Shown: positions 42,701 to 50,487, counted from the first letter of the stretch. The stretch: 64,000 nucleotides of DNA from Blautia glucerasea (GCF_020537505.1 NZ_JAJBMO010000022.1:1-64000); one strand, 5' to 3'. Translations and numbers: made by a program. The notes: generated by a model from the sequence alone, not told the origin.

Positions 42701-44853
42701 TACGTAATCGTATATTTACTTGTTGTTGATTCACTAAACGTATAATCCAAAAAAGTATGCTGCTGATTATCATCACTTGAAAAATCAGTTGGCGGTATGG
42801 GTGTCAAACCAGGTAATTCAGGTGTCACACTAAATGACCCTTCTACATATTTCTGATTTTTTGACATTTTATCTATAAGTCTGTAACCATTTAAATCTGT
42901 TACACCATCGCCAACTGTAATTGTATACGTAAATACAGTATCTTTTGTCCCATCCTCTTTGGTTGTTTCAGATTTCGTTACTTTTTTTTGAGTCACATCT
43001 CTTTTTACAGTAATTTTTGTTTCATCTTCTGGAGTATTTTTTGTGCCCTCCCAGTTCCAAGAAGCTTTATTGGTAATCTCACTGTTCCAACCAGTGTTCT
43101 CTACTGTAGTCTGATAAGTAACTTTATAATAATCTCCAGCTTTTATTTCTTTTCCTAAAGCTGCTTTCACATCTACTGTAAAGACTCCATTTTCTACAGT
43201 TACTGGCACCTCAATATTATCATTAATTTTAATCTTGCCGCCAATAATTTCTTGTCCTGCTCCTAAAGTATCTGTAAGTACAAGCTTGTCAAGATCGGCA
43301 TTTGCTTTAAATGTTATTTCATAATTAAGTTTTCCATCAGCAGACCATACAACTCTTCCATCATCAGCTTGTTGTCCTTGTACCTTCTTAGAAGTTTCTG
43401 TTTTTACTTCTTCAAATTTGACAACTGTTTTATCGGTTATACCCGGAAATTCTATTTCTTTTTCTGAATCAGTCTTAATTACAGAAGAATCGAAACTGCA
43501 ATTAAGCAAAAATGTTCCTTTAACATCAGAGGTGTGATTTTGTATATAGTTTGAATCTATGTATAAATATACTTTTCCATTCTTAACTTTATAAGTTCCT
43601 GCATTTGTGTTTCCGTCATAAATTATGCCTACACTATCCTCAACAATAGAACTAAACACTCCACCTTCAGCAGAGCTTAAGAGGCTGCTTATATCGTAAA
43701 CCCATGTAGGATTATTTTTTGCAATATCCAACTTATCATCATCAATTACATATGAGAAAGCAAACTCTAATGTACCTTTTCGATTCACGTTTTCAACACT
43801 TGATGTTGCTGATACTTTAAGACCTCCGGCTTTCACCAGCTCTGTCAAATTAGCTTCTTTACCTGAATTATTTTCTTCTCCTGCCGATGTGTTCTCATAA
43901 GTCGTCACACCACCCACAATCGAAAAACTCTCCTGCGTAAACCCCATACCTGTAACTTCACCATTTTCATTGGTATTTACATAATCGGTTACGACTTCGG
44001 CCTGTCCATCATTGTCCAGATGGACAACATCTTTATTTACGATGTCTCCCTCAACAGTGCTTTCCTGAATTTTCTTAAAGTTCATATCTACTTTTACATT
44101 TCCGCTTTCTGGCTCGATTCGGCTTCCGTCAGCGGTCAGGAAATATACATCGTAAAGTACGTACTCAGCTTCCGTATTCTCAGCGTCCAGTCCCAACTGG
44201 CTGCTCAGCTGGCTGTTGAATGCTGCTACTGCTGCATTGTAGCGGTCAGTACCAGGTGCGATATAGTCAGCTTTGATCTCTGCATCCTGTGGAAGGTTTG
44301 CATCTTCCGGAGCTGTTGCTGTAATCACTACACGACTGTCTTCGTATCTGAAAGAAGTCTTCGGTGCTTCTGTCGGAGTAGGTGTCGGTGTCTCACTTGG
44401 CACGGCGCTTACTTCTGGAGTAGGAGTTGCAGTTACCTCAGCAGCTGGTGTTGCAGTAGCTTCCGGTGCTGCAGGTGCTTCCGTCACTTCTGCTGTCGGT
44501 GTCTCTGTTGGAGCTGCTGCAGGCGCTTCCGTTGGCTGCTCTGCAGGTGCTTCTGTTGGCTGCTCTGCTGGTGCTTCTGTTGGCTCCTGAACTGGCTCTT
44601 CAGCAGGAGTTTCCGGTTCTTCCTGAGGTTCTTCTGGTTCCTCAGCAACCGGTTCTTCGGGCTCTTCTGCTACCGGTTCTGCTTCCTCCTCTGTGTATTC
44701 TTCTGCTTCACTTTCGGACGGAGTAGGGGTTACAGTCTCGTCCTCAACATAGGTATCGTCTGTTGCCAGAACAGTCAGACTGGACTGCTGGAATACCATA
44801 GATACCGCCAGAAGTATGGCAAAAAATGATTTCAGCCTCGATTTCTTTTTCAT
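36709..44853 (-). CDS. giant cell-wall-anchored Cna-B/SpaA-repeat adhesin or fimbrial protein
   Basis: A 2714-residue surface protein. It has a Sec signal peptide (residues 1-30), a Pro/Glu/Thr-rich stalk with PTEAPAEQ repeats (about 39-172) and a conserved N-terminal domain (to about 320). Several adhesin domains that probably carry isopeptide bonds follow (about 320-1400), then four SpaA/Cna-B domains with repeated LELLKTG...GYVTP units (about 1420-1820), another Cna-B domain, three Spy0128-like pilin domains (about 1910-2320), one Cna-B domain and two further Ig-like domains. The C-terminus has a Thr/Pro spacer, the sortase signal GVKTGDDTP, a membrane helix and RRRRKK. ATG 44853 has SD AGGAGG at 8 nt. 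Residues about 320-1400 are encoded by AT-rich DNA unlike the rest. It is probably sortase-anchored and binds host or mucus ligands (inference); no sortase gene is in the window. Confidence 0.9.
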   Translation of the reverse strand: MKKKSRLKSFFAILLAVSMVFQQSSLTVLATDDTYVEDETVTPTPSESEAEEYTEEEAEPVAEEPEEPVAEEPEEPQEEPETPAEEPVQEPTEAPAEQPTEAPAEQPTEAPAAAPTETPTAEVTEAPAAPEATATPAAEVTATPTPEVSAVPSETPTPTPTEAPKTSFRYEDSRVVITATAPEDANLPQDAEIKADYIAPGTDRYNAAVAAFNSQLSSQLGLDAENTEAEYVLYDVYFLTADGSRIEPESGNVKVDMNFKKIQESTVEGDIVNKDVVHLDNDGQAEVVTDYVNTNENGEVTGMGFTQESFSIVGGVTTYENTSAGEENNSGKEANLTELVKAGGLKVSATSSVENVNRKGTLEFAFSYVIDDDKLDIAKNNPTWVYDISSLLSSAEGGVFSSIVEDSVGIIYDGNTNAGTYKVKNGKVYLYIDSNYIQNHTSDVKGTFLLNCSFDSSVIKTDSEKEIEFPGITDKTVVKFEEVKTETSKKVQGQQADDGRVVWSADGKLNYEITFKANADLDKLVLTDTLGAGQEIIGGKIKINDNIEVPVTVENGVFTVDVKAALGKEIKAGDYYKVTYQTTVENTGWNSEITNKASWNWEGTKNTPEDETKITVKRDVTQKKVTKSETTKEDGTKDTVFTYTITVGDGVTDLNGYRLIDKMSKNQKYVEGSFSVTPELPGLTPIPPTDFSSDDNQQHTFLDYTFSESTTSKYTITYKTTTEGTDLSGWHNVKNDIETLPPGENDGNKDSTYESVDYGSKSKAEIEKKFEKFDPTNDGSYVWWTITVKVPTGTTLNNVRVQENDMGYSDKDGGPKSTDGYAIDASKVTVVKEKDGSSVEDYTYDASSRSFIFGSLSDNIIIKIPFIYEAGFATITGAGKWFYNKGTLYVDNWTYIGEDSAKARYLSTYDVTKSHGNYNKKTREVTWFVVINDLAKTYTPDKNVTFKDTIPDGMSYKEGSFNVKVNDGAETAIVPTLENNTISARLGGLSGNKYIVTYTTVVDSKFLNDSHTYTNCVKVYDEGEKELTGTEDSITINHTYIAKSSDGIKEHDKLDYTITVNEEGLKLSDEATLTLIDELPEGVELMPNGIEGKTIFAADGENQPVNISYELVGRKLKITIPDEKHVVIKYRVRVSELGDQELINRVTLSGKVTKSTEDKKNVTVKSHGATISGSNDEFMFEKSNSDLSEKLSGATFKVYSVTYDKDTKKITGDPTLHCEVITDQNGQAKVTDIKAGVIYYWVETNPPAGYEISDPSKHYFIRYDDTTISKNTATALVSEIVAANEDISEIMITKGGITKTVTDRKVNLTISKIVTGGDASEYAESFKIKVTNTERINLENAIVSNVVENSVSISGSTIEFSIAGNSTVSIKDLPAGTYTVEEMNGANVVYQTSYKLDGKDVVNAEFALASASDGHSVEITNTYPEKGILKLIKKGVGGMALAGAEFELYKTGNPETLIGTYTTGEDGKITVDGVEPGSYYFKETKAPTGYVTPSGDAAKTGVKEVAAGQTEVKTYTFEMSNTEESKGKLELLKTGAEGAALEGAKFDLYKVGNLDEKRGSYVTGKDGKITVDDVEPGSYYFVETEAPSGYVTPGGEAARTETKTVKAGQKEKLTYTFEKSNTEESKGKLELLKTGAEGAALEGAKFDLYKVGNPDENRGSYVTDKDGKITVDNVEPGSYYFVETEAPSGYVTPVGTDAKTETVVVKAGQAFVVTYTTNVSNTEENEGKLKLEKTGTDGKKLAGAEFDLYRAEEGKADTKINEVPLVTDENGIIEISVDPGSYYFVETKAPTGYVTPSGDAAKTQVKEVLAKQAEVKVYEVSMTNTPTKATITKVDALGNQLSGVVLEIQDKDGNPIETWTTDGTPHVIIGKLILGETYTLVEKSAPKGYALAKSVEFTVSADDTDNVVTMENTYSASGSLNLTAKKTLTTTETPLAAGQFTFELRDKDGNVLQTKTNDADGNVTFDEIKYSLVKDAAYKDNTDKKVDDTGEYQYTVNEVKGDAAGYTYDDTIYTIKVTVKDAGNGTLTVTPVIHSSKAASEDATVAGMEFTNIYTTSGQIVLGATKTLEGQTLEAEQFSFQATEIDADGNAVENGYNETVKNADGGAITFPIITYEKSGIYYYQITEVKDEKPAYQYDESKYVVKVDVTDDNAGKLTAKVTAVTKNGETVENGKPVENGEPEEESSFAKAVAFTNTYSASADLELKARKSMKIEGEELGTFEFELKDADGNVIETVKNDEHGAINFSKLSYNEKAVGQTFTYTVNEKIPSEADIYVYDNTVYTVTVEVEDNRDGTLKLTTKVNGEDYTEEAIKFVNDTTKVTISKVDDTSLKALSGAKLQVVDADDKVVEEWVSDGTPHVITAKLVLGATYKLVEAEAPLGYEIAEPITFTVDADDTKNAVEMKDAMTKSETAAIEITKELKLNDALAGAKDMTFYVALFADEECTILASDVKALEFKNASSSTVTFTGVDLGRTYYVSETDEAGKAVESGMTPDGKVYIPAYPQGKEITVTEDGAKSSITFENQFNEWPDGFYKIANLNVTKELLGADGNALESDGVFYAGIFDDKECTTLSTRTEKNILTLDLAGGSTVSESTQAVVMPGESFNLYVAETDAEGNLVAGTEGFKYVVTVKDGNVYFDENNLNAKVTIINQEQPEATPTVTPEETPTPTPTPSSSTGVKTGDDTPIGFYMAMLFLAALAIEEITRRRRKKEQD
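39841..40740 (-). repeat. 300-bp tandem repeats encoding SpaA domains
   Basis: Three units aligned at exactly 300-bp spacing begin at 39841, 40141 and 40441 (each opens AACTGTGAT and continues TTTCCATC). The first two are nearly identical, for example the AACCTTATACAGGTCGAATT word at 39901 and 40201. The third is diverged, and a more distant fourth lies before 39841. The pattern fits recent duplication of one domain inside the adhesin gene. Confidence 0.85.
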
Positions 44854-44948
44854 GGTTACGTCCTCCTTTTTAATGATCGAGTTTTCCTTTTTCATTAAGC
44901 TTTGAGTGTGGCTTTACAGGCAGAAGTGCCCAAAAACCCGTTTTCATC

Positions 44949-44977
44949 ATCATATCACACAGTTTTTAAAGGGGCAA
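44949..44977 (-). promoter_or_regulatory. adhesin promoter
   Basis: Minus strand TTGCCC (44972-44977), 17-bp spacer, TATGAT (44949-44954), with a TG one base before the -10 (extended -10). It predicts a leader of about 90 nt before ATG 44853. Confidence 0.65.
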
Positions 44978-45267
44978 TATTTGAGGTTGCTTAAAAAAAT
45001 CCCTGTTTTCTGCTGTTTTACTAAGGAATCGGGCACTAACCGTCCCTTATTTTCGTGTTTTTATAGTGTGTATTTTAGTGTACTTGCTATTTTTTCGATT
45101 TTTTATTGAAAAAAGCACACATTTTCTCATTTTTTCTCCTTTCACCATACAAAAAACCACATTTTTACTTCATTTCTCTCCATTCAATTTTCAGCGTTTT
45201 GCACAATTTCAGTTCCTATTTTCTAAACTATATTCGCTCTGTTTTTCGTATTTTCTCATGGTGTATC

Positions 45268-45296
45268 TTGATGTACAGTTTTTCTCGTGGTATAAT
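45268..45296 (+). promoter_or_regulatory. promoter of the transposase-like gene
   Basis: TTGATG (45268-45273), 17-bp spacer, TATAAT (45291-45296), preceded by TGG (extended -10). SD AGGAGG lies at about 45378, before ATG 45392. Such a strong promoter is unusual for an active transposase gene. Confidence 0.75.
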
Positions 45297-45391
45297 GAGT
45301 GCCAGAAAACCAATGTGCTTATGCAATTGACAAACAAAGAATAAGCAGCATCTTCATTTTCAAATGATAAAACCATACAGGAGGACACCCT

Positions 45392-46903
45392 ATGTTTCTG
45401 AAAAAGACTCCTAAGGCAAAGGGAACTTACCTTGCCATCACCGAATCCTACTATGACAAAGAGAAGAAAGCCACCCGTCAGAAGACTATTATGGGGCTGG
45501 GGTATCTGGAAGATTTGAAGAAAGATTATCCGGATCCTATCAGCCATTTTGAGAAGGTGGTCTCGGATATGAACCAGGAGCGTGAAGATAAGAAGAACTC
45601 TGTGGTATATGTTGACCTTACTGCTACTCTCTCACCGGGAGAGCACTCTCTGAAAAATGTAGGCTATGGCGTTCTGAAATATCTTTACAAGGAACTGCAG
45701 CTGGATATTTTCTGGCGTACTAAAACCTGGAACCTTTCTCTTACCTATAATATAGAAGAGATTTTTCGATATATTGTTATTTCCCGTATTCTTTACCCAA
45801 GCTGTACCTGGAATGAAGCGATTGAAAAAGGGCTCTATTTCGAAGAGCCAGGTAGCATCTCAGAAGAAGACCTGGATTCTGCTTTGAATATTATGGTAAG
45901 ATTTCAAAAAGATCTGCAGAAGTGGATTTATGAACATTCCAGCAGCATCCTTTCCAGAGATGCCGCTTCTACTTTTTTAGACCATACAGACTATACTTTT
46001 TCCATCCCAGGAAACATGCCATCTGACACGCAGCCAAATACCAGGCGTACGGATTCCACCCTTCACCTGGATTTTCTCACAGACAGGAATGGAATTCCAA
46101 TCGCATATGATCTATCTACCAGTGGTATTATGTTGAACCAGTCTGTCCCTAACGCAGTAAAAAAGTTAAAAAGAGATAATCCCAAAACTCGTTTTTATAA
46201 TACTGCGCCTGCACGTCCAGAGGCGGAACCTTTCATTTGTAATGGGGTTCCAGCAGATGGATATATTTATGGTCTGCCTGTACACACTTCCAATGCAGAA
46301 TTCAAGGATTGGGTTCTGAAGGATGGGTATCAGGAAATGAAGGTTTTGAACGAAAAATATCAGACCATCCCACTTCTTTATAAAGAGAGGATTTTTGAAG
46401 AAAGGGAAAAACAATTCGTTTACTATCATGAGCTTCAGGCCAGACAGCAGCGCCTTGCCAGGGAGTCTTCCGGACGACGTACCGGGTTGAAGCTGGACGG
46501 ATATACCGCTATCGCTACGAATAACCTGGAGGCGGATAATCTTACTCCTTACCGCCTTTTCAACGGACTTCGCCACATGGAGAAGATTTTCCGGGATTCC
46601 AAAAGCCAGTGCGACTCTGCTGCTACTTTCACCTGGACGCCCGATAAGATCAACGCCCATTTCGTGATCGGGTTTGTTTCCTTTACCTTAATGCGAATGC
46701 TGCAGGCGAAGCTTGATTTCCAGTTTTCCATGGAGCAGATCAGTACTTCTTTGCAGAGGTATAATTGCGTGCAGATTGCAGGAAATATTTATCAGTTTAC
46801 TTATTATGATGAGATCCTGGATGCCTGTGAAAAGGTTCTGAAACTGGAACTGCATAATAAATACCGCAGCCAGCTCCAGATCCGGAGACTGCTGCGGTAT
46901 TAA
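45392..46903 (+). CDS. IS1634-like transposase homologue, probably inactive
   Basis: A 503-residue protein resembling IS4-superfamily transposases of the IS1634 type. The first catalytic Asp is likely in FLDHTDYTFSI (about residue 200), and the C-terminal Glu in HMEKIFRDSKS, followed by INAHFVIGFVSFTLMRML. Where the family has VADRG-type sequence with the second Asp, this protein reads FYNTAPARPEAEP, so the catalytic triad seems broken. The frame is otherwise intact, with a strong promoter, SD and terminator. No terminal inverted repeats or target duplication were seen around it. It could be a decaying IS remnant or a domesticated gene. Confidence 0.75.
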   Translation: MFLKKTPKAKGTYLAITESYYDKEKKATRQKTIMGLGYLEDLKKDYPDPISHFEKVVSDMNQEREDKKNSVVYVDLTATLSPGEHSLKNVGYGVLKYLYKELQLDIFWRTKTWNLSLTYNIEEIFRYIVISRILYPSCTWNEAIEKGLYFEEPGSISEEDLDSALNIMVRFQKDLQKWIYEHSSSILSRDAASTFLDHTDYTFSIPGNMPSDTQPNTRRTDSTLHLDFLTDRNGIPIAYDLSTSGIMLNQSVPNAVKKLKRDNPKTRFYNTAPARPEAEPFICNGVPADGYIYGLPVHTSNAEFKDWVLKDGYQEMKVLNEKYQTIPLLYKERIFEEREKQFVYYHELQARQQRLARESSGRRTGLKLDGYTAIATNNLEADNLTPYRLFNGLRHMEKIFRDSKSQCDSAATFTWTPDKINAHFVIGFVSFTLMRMLQAKLDFQFSMEQISTSLQRYNCVQIAGNIYQFTYYDEILDACEKVLKLELHNKYRSQLQIRRLLRY

Positions 46904-46932
46904 GAAATCTACAATATAAAATTCTAATTTAT

Positions 46933-46961
46933 GTCAGGCTTATTTTAAGCCTGGCATTTTT
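46933..46961 (+). terminator. terminator of the transposase-like gene
   Basis: CAGGCTTA (46935-46942) pairs with TAAGCCTG (46946-46953), and outer G-C and T.G pairs extend it; ATTTTTAT follows. The gene ends 29 nt upstream. Confidence 0.85.
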
Positions 46962-46992
46962 ATGATACCGTCTAATTTAAATCAGGTATCAT
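46962..46992. terminator. second hairpin between convergent genes
   Basis: ATGATACC (46962-46969) and GGTATCAT (46985-46992) form a perfect 8-bp stem around a 15-nt loop. TTTT follows on the plus strand, overlapping the stop of the minus-strand DUF6553-like gene. It probably backs up the preceding plus-strand terminator; the minus direction lacks a T-run. Confidence 0.55.
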
Positions 46993-46993
46993 T

Positions 46994-47587
46994 TTAGCGG
47001 TCTGCACCCAGGCTTCCCTCTCCTGGAAAATGCAATTCGTACATTTCCCGGGCGGCGCGGGTGACGATTCCAAGCTCTTCTTCCAGCTTCAGTGTCTGTG
47101 GAAGCTCTACTGCGGTGTGGTAAATGTCGGCTTTCAGCTTATCCTTCGCCTGCTCGCTGCTCATCTTCAGGATGCCAAACAGGGTACTGTTATAAGCCTT
47201 ATCGGACTCACTGAGCTCCATATAGGTCTTTACCATGTGGCAGCATTCTCTGTAAAGAAGATCCTCATAATCCTTGCCTTTGGCTCTCAGCTCCTGAAAT
47301 TTCATCCTGTCCAGCTGCTTCATGATCTCCTTGCGGCCGCCGCGAACGCCCATAAAACGCTTGCTGCTGTCTCTGTTAAACTCCATCAGCATCCAAAGTG
47401 CAATAAAACCATCTGCGCGGGTATCTCCGCCCAGCTCAGACTTATCCTGATAACGGATGTCCCAAAGCTCCTTGCGGATCTTGTTCAGCTCTGGCTCCTC
47501 TCCTGCCTCAATGGACATGTTCAAAAGCGCCAGACGTTTAGCCGGGTCCGCTTCTCTGTAGTATTGTGTAATAGTTGGGGTATCCAT
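46994..47587 (-). CDS. hypothetical protein, DUF6553-like
   Basis: A 197-residue soluble, mostly helical and charged protein. It opens with ITQYYREADPAKRLALLN and contains DTRADGFIALWMLMEFNRDSS and KRFMGVRGGRKEIMKQLDRM. It resembles a Lachnospiraceae family I recall as DUF6553; this assignment is from memory and uncertain. No catalytic motif, membrane segment or signal is evident. SD AAAGGAG overlaps the stop codon of glf, 11 nt away, so it is cotranslated with UDP-galactopyranose mutase. A role in galactofuranose metabolism is possible but unsupported. Confidence 0.6.
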   Translation of the reverse strand: MDTPTITQYYREADPAKRLALLNMSIEAGEEPELNKIRKELWDIRYQDKSELGGDTRADGFIALWMLMEFNRDSSKRFMGVRGGRKEIMKQLDRMKFQELRAKGKDYEDLLYRECCHMVKTYMELSESDKAYNSTLFGILKMSSEQAKDKLKADIYHTAVELPQTLKLEEELGIVTRAAREMYELHFPGEGSLGADR

Positions 47588-47598
47588 AGTTTTCTCCT

Positions 47599-48714
47599 TT
47601 ATGCTTCTTCGTAGGTCAGCTCTGTCTCAGCCATGGAAAGAGCTTCCTCAATTACTTTATCCATGTCCATATAGCGGTACATTCCAAGACGTCCGCCAAA
47701 TAGCACGTTCTTCTCTTCTAATGCCCTGCGCTCGTATTTGTCAAAAAGCTCATCATTCTTCGGATTATTAATCGGATAATAAGGCTCCTTGCCCTTCTCC
47801 CATGCTGCCGGATATTCTCTTGTGATAACCGTCTTCGGCTGTGTGCCAAATTCAAAGTGCTTGTGCTCGATGATACGGGTATACGGCACCTCGTAGTCGG
47901 TGTAGTTCACAACTGCATTTCCCTGATAGTTGCCCATATCCAGAGTCTCTGTCTCGAAACGCAGGGAACGGTATTCCAGCTCGCCGTAGCAATAATCGTA
48001 AAATTCATCGATCATACCGGTAAACAGGATCTTATCTGCCTGTGAGGTAAGCTCCTCTCTATTTGTAAAAAAGTCGGTCTTCAGGCAAACCTGTACGCCC
48101 TCCAGAAGCTTCTTCACAATGCGGGTATAGCCGCCCTTGGGAATACCCTGGTATGGATCCTTGAAATAGTTATTATCGTAAGTATAACGAAGCGGAAGTC
48201 TCTTAATGATAAATGCAGGAAGATCCTTGCACTCTCTTCCCCACTGCTTGCGGGTGTAGCCCTCTACCAGCTTCTCATACACATCCTGTCCAACCAGCGC
48301 CAGAGCCTGCTCTTCCAGGTTCTTCGGATGGGTAATGTGCATACGGCTGATCTGCTCCTGGATCTTCGCCTTGGCTTCTGCTGGTGTCTTTACGCCCCAC
48401 AGCTGGTGGAAGGTATTCATATTAAATGGAAGGTTATAGAGCTCATCCTTATATACTGCGATCGGTGAATTAACGAAATGGTTAAACTCTGTAAACTGGT
48501 TCACATAGTCCCAGATTTCCCTCTTGGAGGTATGGAAAATATGGGCACCGTACTTGTGCACCTGGATTCCTTCCACTTCCTCTGTGTAAATATTACCGCC
48601 GATATGATCACGCTTGTCGATCACCAGGCAGGTCTTGCCTTTCTTGGTGGCTTCATGGGCAAATACAGCTCCAAAAAGTCCGGCTCCTACGATCAAATAA
48701 TCATATTTCTTCAT
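47599..48714 (-). CDS. glf: UDP-galactopyranose mutase
   Basis: A 371-residue flavoenzyme that converts UDP-galactopyranose to UDP-galactofuranose for surface glycans. The FAD-binding start DYLIVGAGLFGAVFAHEA, then HIGGNIYTEE, the KYGAHIFHTS block and the NYTDYEVPYTRIIEHKHFE region are diagnostic. SD AAAGGGG precedes ATG 48714. It is followed by the coupled DUF6553-like gene. No galactofuranosyltransferase gene is in the window, so the glycan is unknown. Confidence 0.95.
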   Translation of the reverse strand: MKKYDYLIVGAGLFGAVFAHEATKKGKTCLVIDKRDHIGGNIYTEEVEGIQVHKYGAHIFHTSKREIWDYVNQFTEFNHFVNSPIAVYKDELYNLPFNMNTFHQLWGVKTPAEAKAKIQEQISRMHITHPKNLEEQALALVGQDVYEKLVEGYTRKQWGRECKDLPAFIIKRLPLRYTYDNNYFKDPYQGIPKGGYTRIVKKLLEGVQVCLKTDFFTNREELTSQADKILFTGMIDEFYDYCYGELEYRSLRFETETLDMGNYQGNAVVNYTDYEVPYTRIIEHKHFEFGTQPKTVITREYPAAWEKGKEPYYPINNPKNDELFDKYERRALEEKNVLFGGRLGMYRYMDMDKVIEEALSMAETELTYEEA

Positions 48715-48886
48715 CTTGTGTTGCCCCTTTCTGTGTGGGAATTGCAGAATTCATCTGCCTGTGTATGGTCCAACACCATTATTTAAAATTCACAGCCGCA
48801 GATTCTCGTCCTTTTCTGCCAGACGCTTCTATTAAAACGTCTTCCATTCCCTGCTAAAGATGTTATTATTATAACAAATTTTCAGA

Positions 48887-48925
48887 AAAAAAGGTAGCCC
48901 TTTCCATCTAAGGACTACCTTTTTT
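48887..48925 (-). terminator. terminator downstream of putP
   Basis: AAAAAAGGTAG (48887-48897) pairs with CTACCTTTTTT (48915-48925). CCTT/AAGG continues the stem past one mismatch around a 7-nt loop. U-runs are available in either direction. Confidence 0.85.
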
Positions 48926-48951
48926 ATAAAACTTTTATTTTTTACAAATAA

Positions 48952-50487
48952 TTACTTTGCAGCCACCTTATCGAATTCGTCCGTAATCTCTTTAGATGGA
49001 GCCTTAGTCGCAAGGCTGACGATCACGATCATCACCAGGCTGAGCAGAAAGCCAACAGCCAGGGAGTAAAGTCCGGTGTAGGCTCCAAGTGTCTGTCCGC
49101 CAACTAACGGGATGTAGTCCCAGATAATAACGGTAAGTCCACCGGTCACCATACCAGCAATAGCACCTGGAAGGTTGGTTCTTCTCCAGAAGAGGGACAT
49201 TACCACGATTGGTCCAAACGCGGAACCAAGGCCTGCCCATGCGTTGGAAACCAGTCCCATAATACTGCTGTCCGGATTCCATGCAATGACAAATGCGATC
49301 ACCGCGATCACAATAACGGTAATACGGCTTACTTTCAGGATTTCCTTAGAATCCGCATCTTTCTTGATAAAGCTGTGATACAGGTCCTCAGACACTGCAG
49401 AAGCTGTTACAAGAAGCTGGGAATCCGCTGTGGACATGATTGCAGCAAGAATTCCGCAGAGAAACAGCCCGCCAATAAACGGAAGGGCAAGCTCTGAGGT
49501 AAATACCTTACGGATCATCTCAATAAAAACACTCTCAGAAGAAGCGGCACCGTTCTCTCCAAGAATGGTTGGAAGCAGATAAGCTCTTCCGATCACAGCG
49601 ATTGCAAATGCAGCTGTCAGGGAAAGAAGATCCCATACAATGGCGATTGCCCAGGATTTCTTCAGTTCTTTCTCATTCTTAACTGCCATAAATCTTACCA
49701 GTACGTGAGGCATTCCACAATATCCAAAGCCCCATGCCAGCTGGGAAAAGATCTCAACAAAAGTATATGGTCTGTCCCCATTCATAAACGGGTTCAGATA
49801 TGCGCCTGCGCCGCCAGTCACACCACTCTGGGAGATCAGGTCTGTAAGATTACCCGGAAGCAGGAAATACGCTACCAGCGGCACGACAAGAAGTCCAATG
49901 AGCATCAGGGTTCCCTGCACAAAGTCTGTTACACAGACCGCCATAAAGCCGCCCATAAAGGTGTAGCAGAGAATAACCGCAGCTCCAATAGCCAGAGCCA
50001 CATGATAATCAAGTCCGAATACAGTATTGAACAGCTTACCACCTGCTGCCAGTGCAGATGCTGTATATACCAGGAAAAAGATGACGATCACAATGGATGA
50101 GATCAGAAGCAGAATCTTTTTCTTATCACGGTAACGGTTCTCAAAGAACGCTGGAATCGTCATGGAATTGTTTGCCATGATGGTATATTTACGAAGTCTT
50201 CCGGATATACATACCCAGTTCAGAACAGTTCCGATAAAAAGTCCTACTGCAATCCAGATTTGTCCGGAACCGAAAGAATAAATTGCTCCAGGAAGGCCCA
50301 TCAGAAGCCAGCCGCTCATATCCGAAGCCTGTGCGGAAAGTGCTGCCACCCATCCGTTCAGCCCTCGTCCTCCAAGGAAGTAATCCTCTGAGCTGGAGGT
50401 CTTTTTCATGTAAACCGCGCCGATGACGATCATCATGGCAAGGTAGAACACAAAAGCAATCAGAATTATCACTGTTGTACCACTCAA
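48952..50487 (-). CDS. putP: sodium/proline symporter
   Basis: A 511-residue member of the sodium:solute symporter family with about 13 membrane segments. It shows the family start SEDYFLGGRGLNGWVAALSAQASDMSGWLLMGLPGA and the signature around GFGYCGMPHVLVRFMA. It imports L-proline with Na+. The gene starts with TTG at 50487, behind the strong SD AGGAGG; no in-frame ATG lies nearby. The promoter region carries a 9-bp dyad (50551-50580), and the leader carries a GCTGTTCC hairpin. Confidence 0.93.
   Translation of the reverse strand: MSGTTVIILIAFVFYLAMMIVIGAVYMKKTSSSEDYFLGGRGLNGWVAALSAQASDMSGWLLMGLPGAIYSFGSGQIWIAVGLFIGTVLNWVCISGRLRKYTIMANNSMTIPAFFENRYRDKKKILLLISSIVIVIFFLVYTASALAAGGKLFNTVFGLDYHVALAIGAAVILCYTFMGGFMAVCVTDFVQGTLMLIGLLVVPLVAYFLLPGNLTDLISQSGVTGGAGAYLNPFMNGDRPYTFVEIFSQLAWGFGYCGMPHVLVRFMAVKNEKELKKSWAIAIVWDLLSLTAAFAIAVIGRAYLLPTILGENGAASSESVFIEMIRKVFTSELALPFIGGLFLCGILAAIMSTADSQLLVTASAVSEDLYHSFIKKDADSKEILKVSRITVIVIAVIAFVIAWNPDSSIMGLVSNAWAGLGSAFGPIVVMSLFWRRTNLPGAIAGMVTGGLTVIIWDYIPLVGGQTLGAYTGLYSLAVGFLLSLVMIVIVSLATKAPSKEITDEFDKVAAK

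Larger units (their letters stand above)
44854..45391. other. AT-rich intergenic region between adhesin and transposase-like gene
   Basis: About 540 bp between divergent genes. It holds the adhesin promoter (44949-44977), the transposase-like promoter (45268-45296) and an imperfect 16-bp direct repeat, GTGTATTTTAGTGTAC (45068-45083) and GTGTATCTTGATGTAC (45261-45276, 13 of 16 identical). The second copy overlaps the -35 box of the plus-strand promoter. No convincing coding frame or terminal inverted repeat was found. Confidence 0.6.

Noticed and set aside
44906..45344. Short frames in the adhesin-transposase gap as small genes
   Set aside because: They are Phe-rich frames in AT-rich DNA without SD or family resemblance.
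45066..46992. Complete insertion sequence
   Set aside because: No matching terminal inverted repeats or target duplication could be found on either side of the transposase-like gene.
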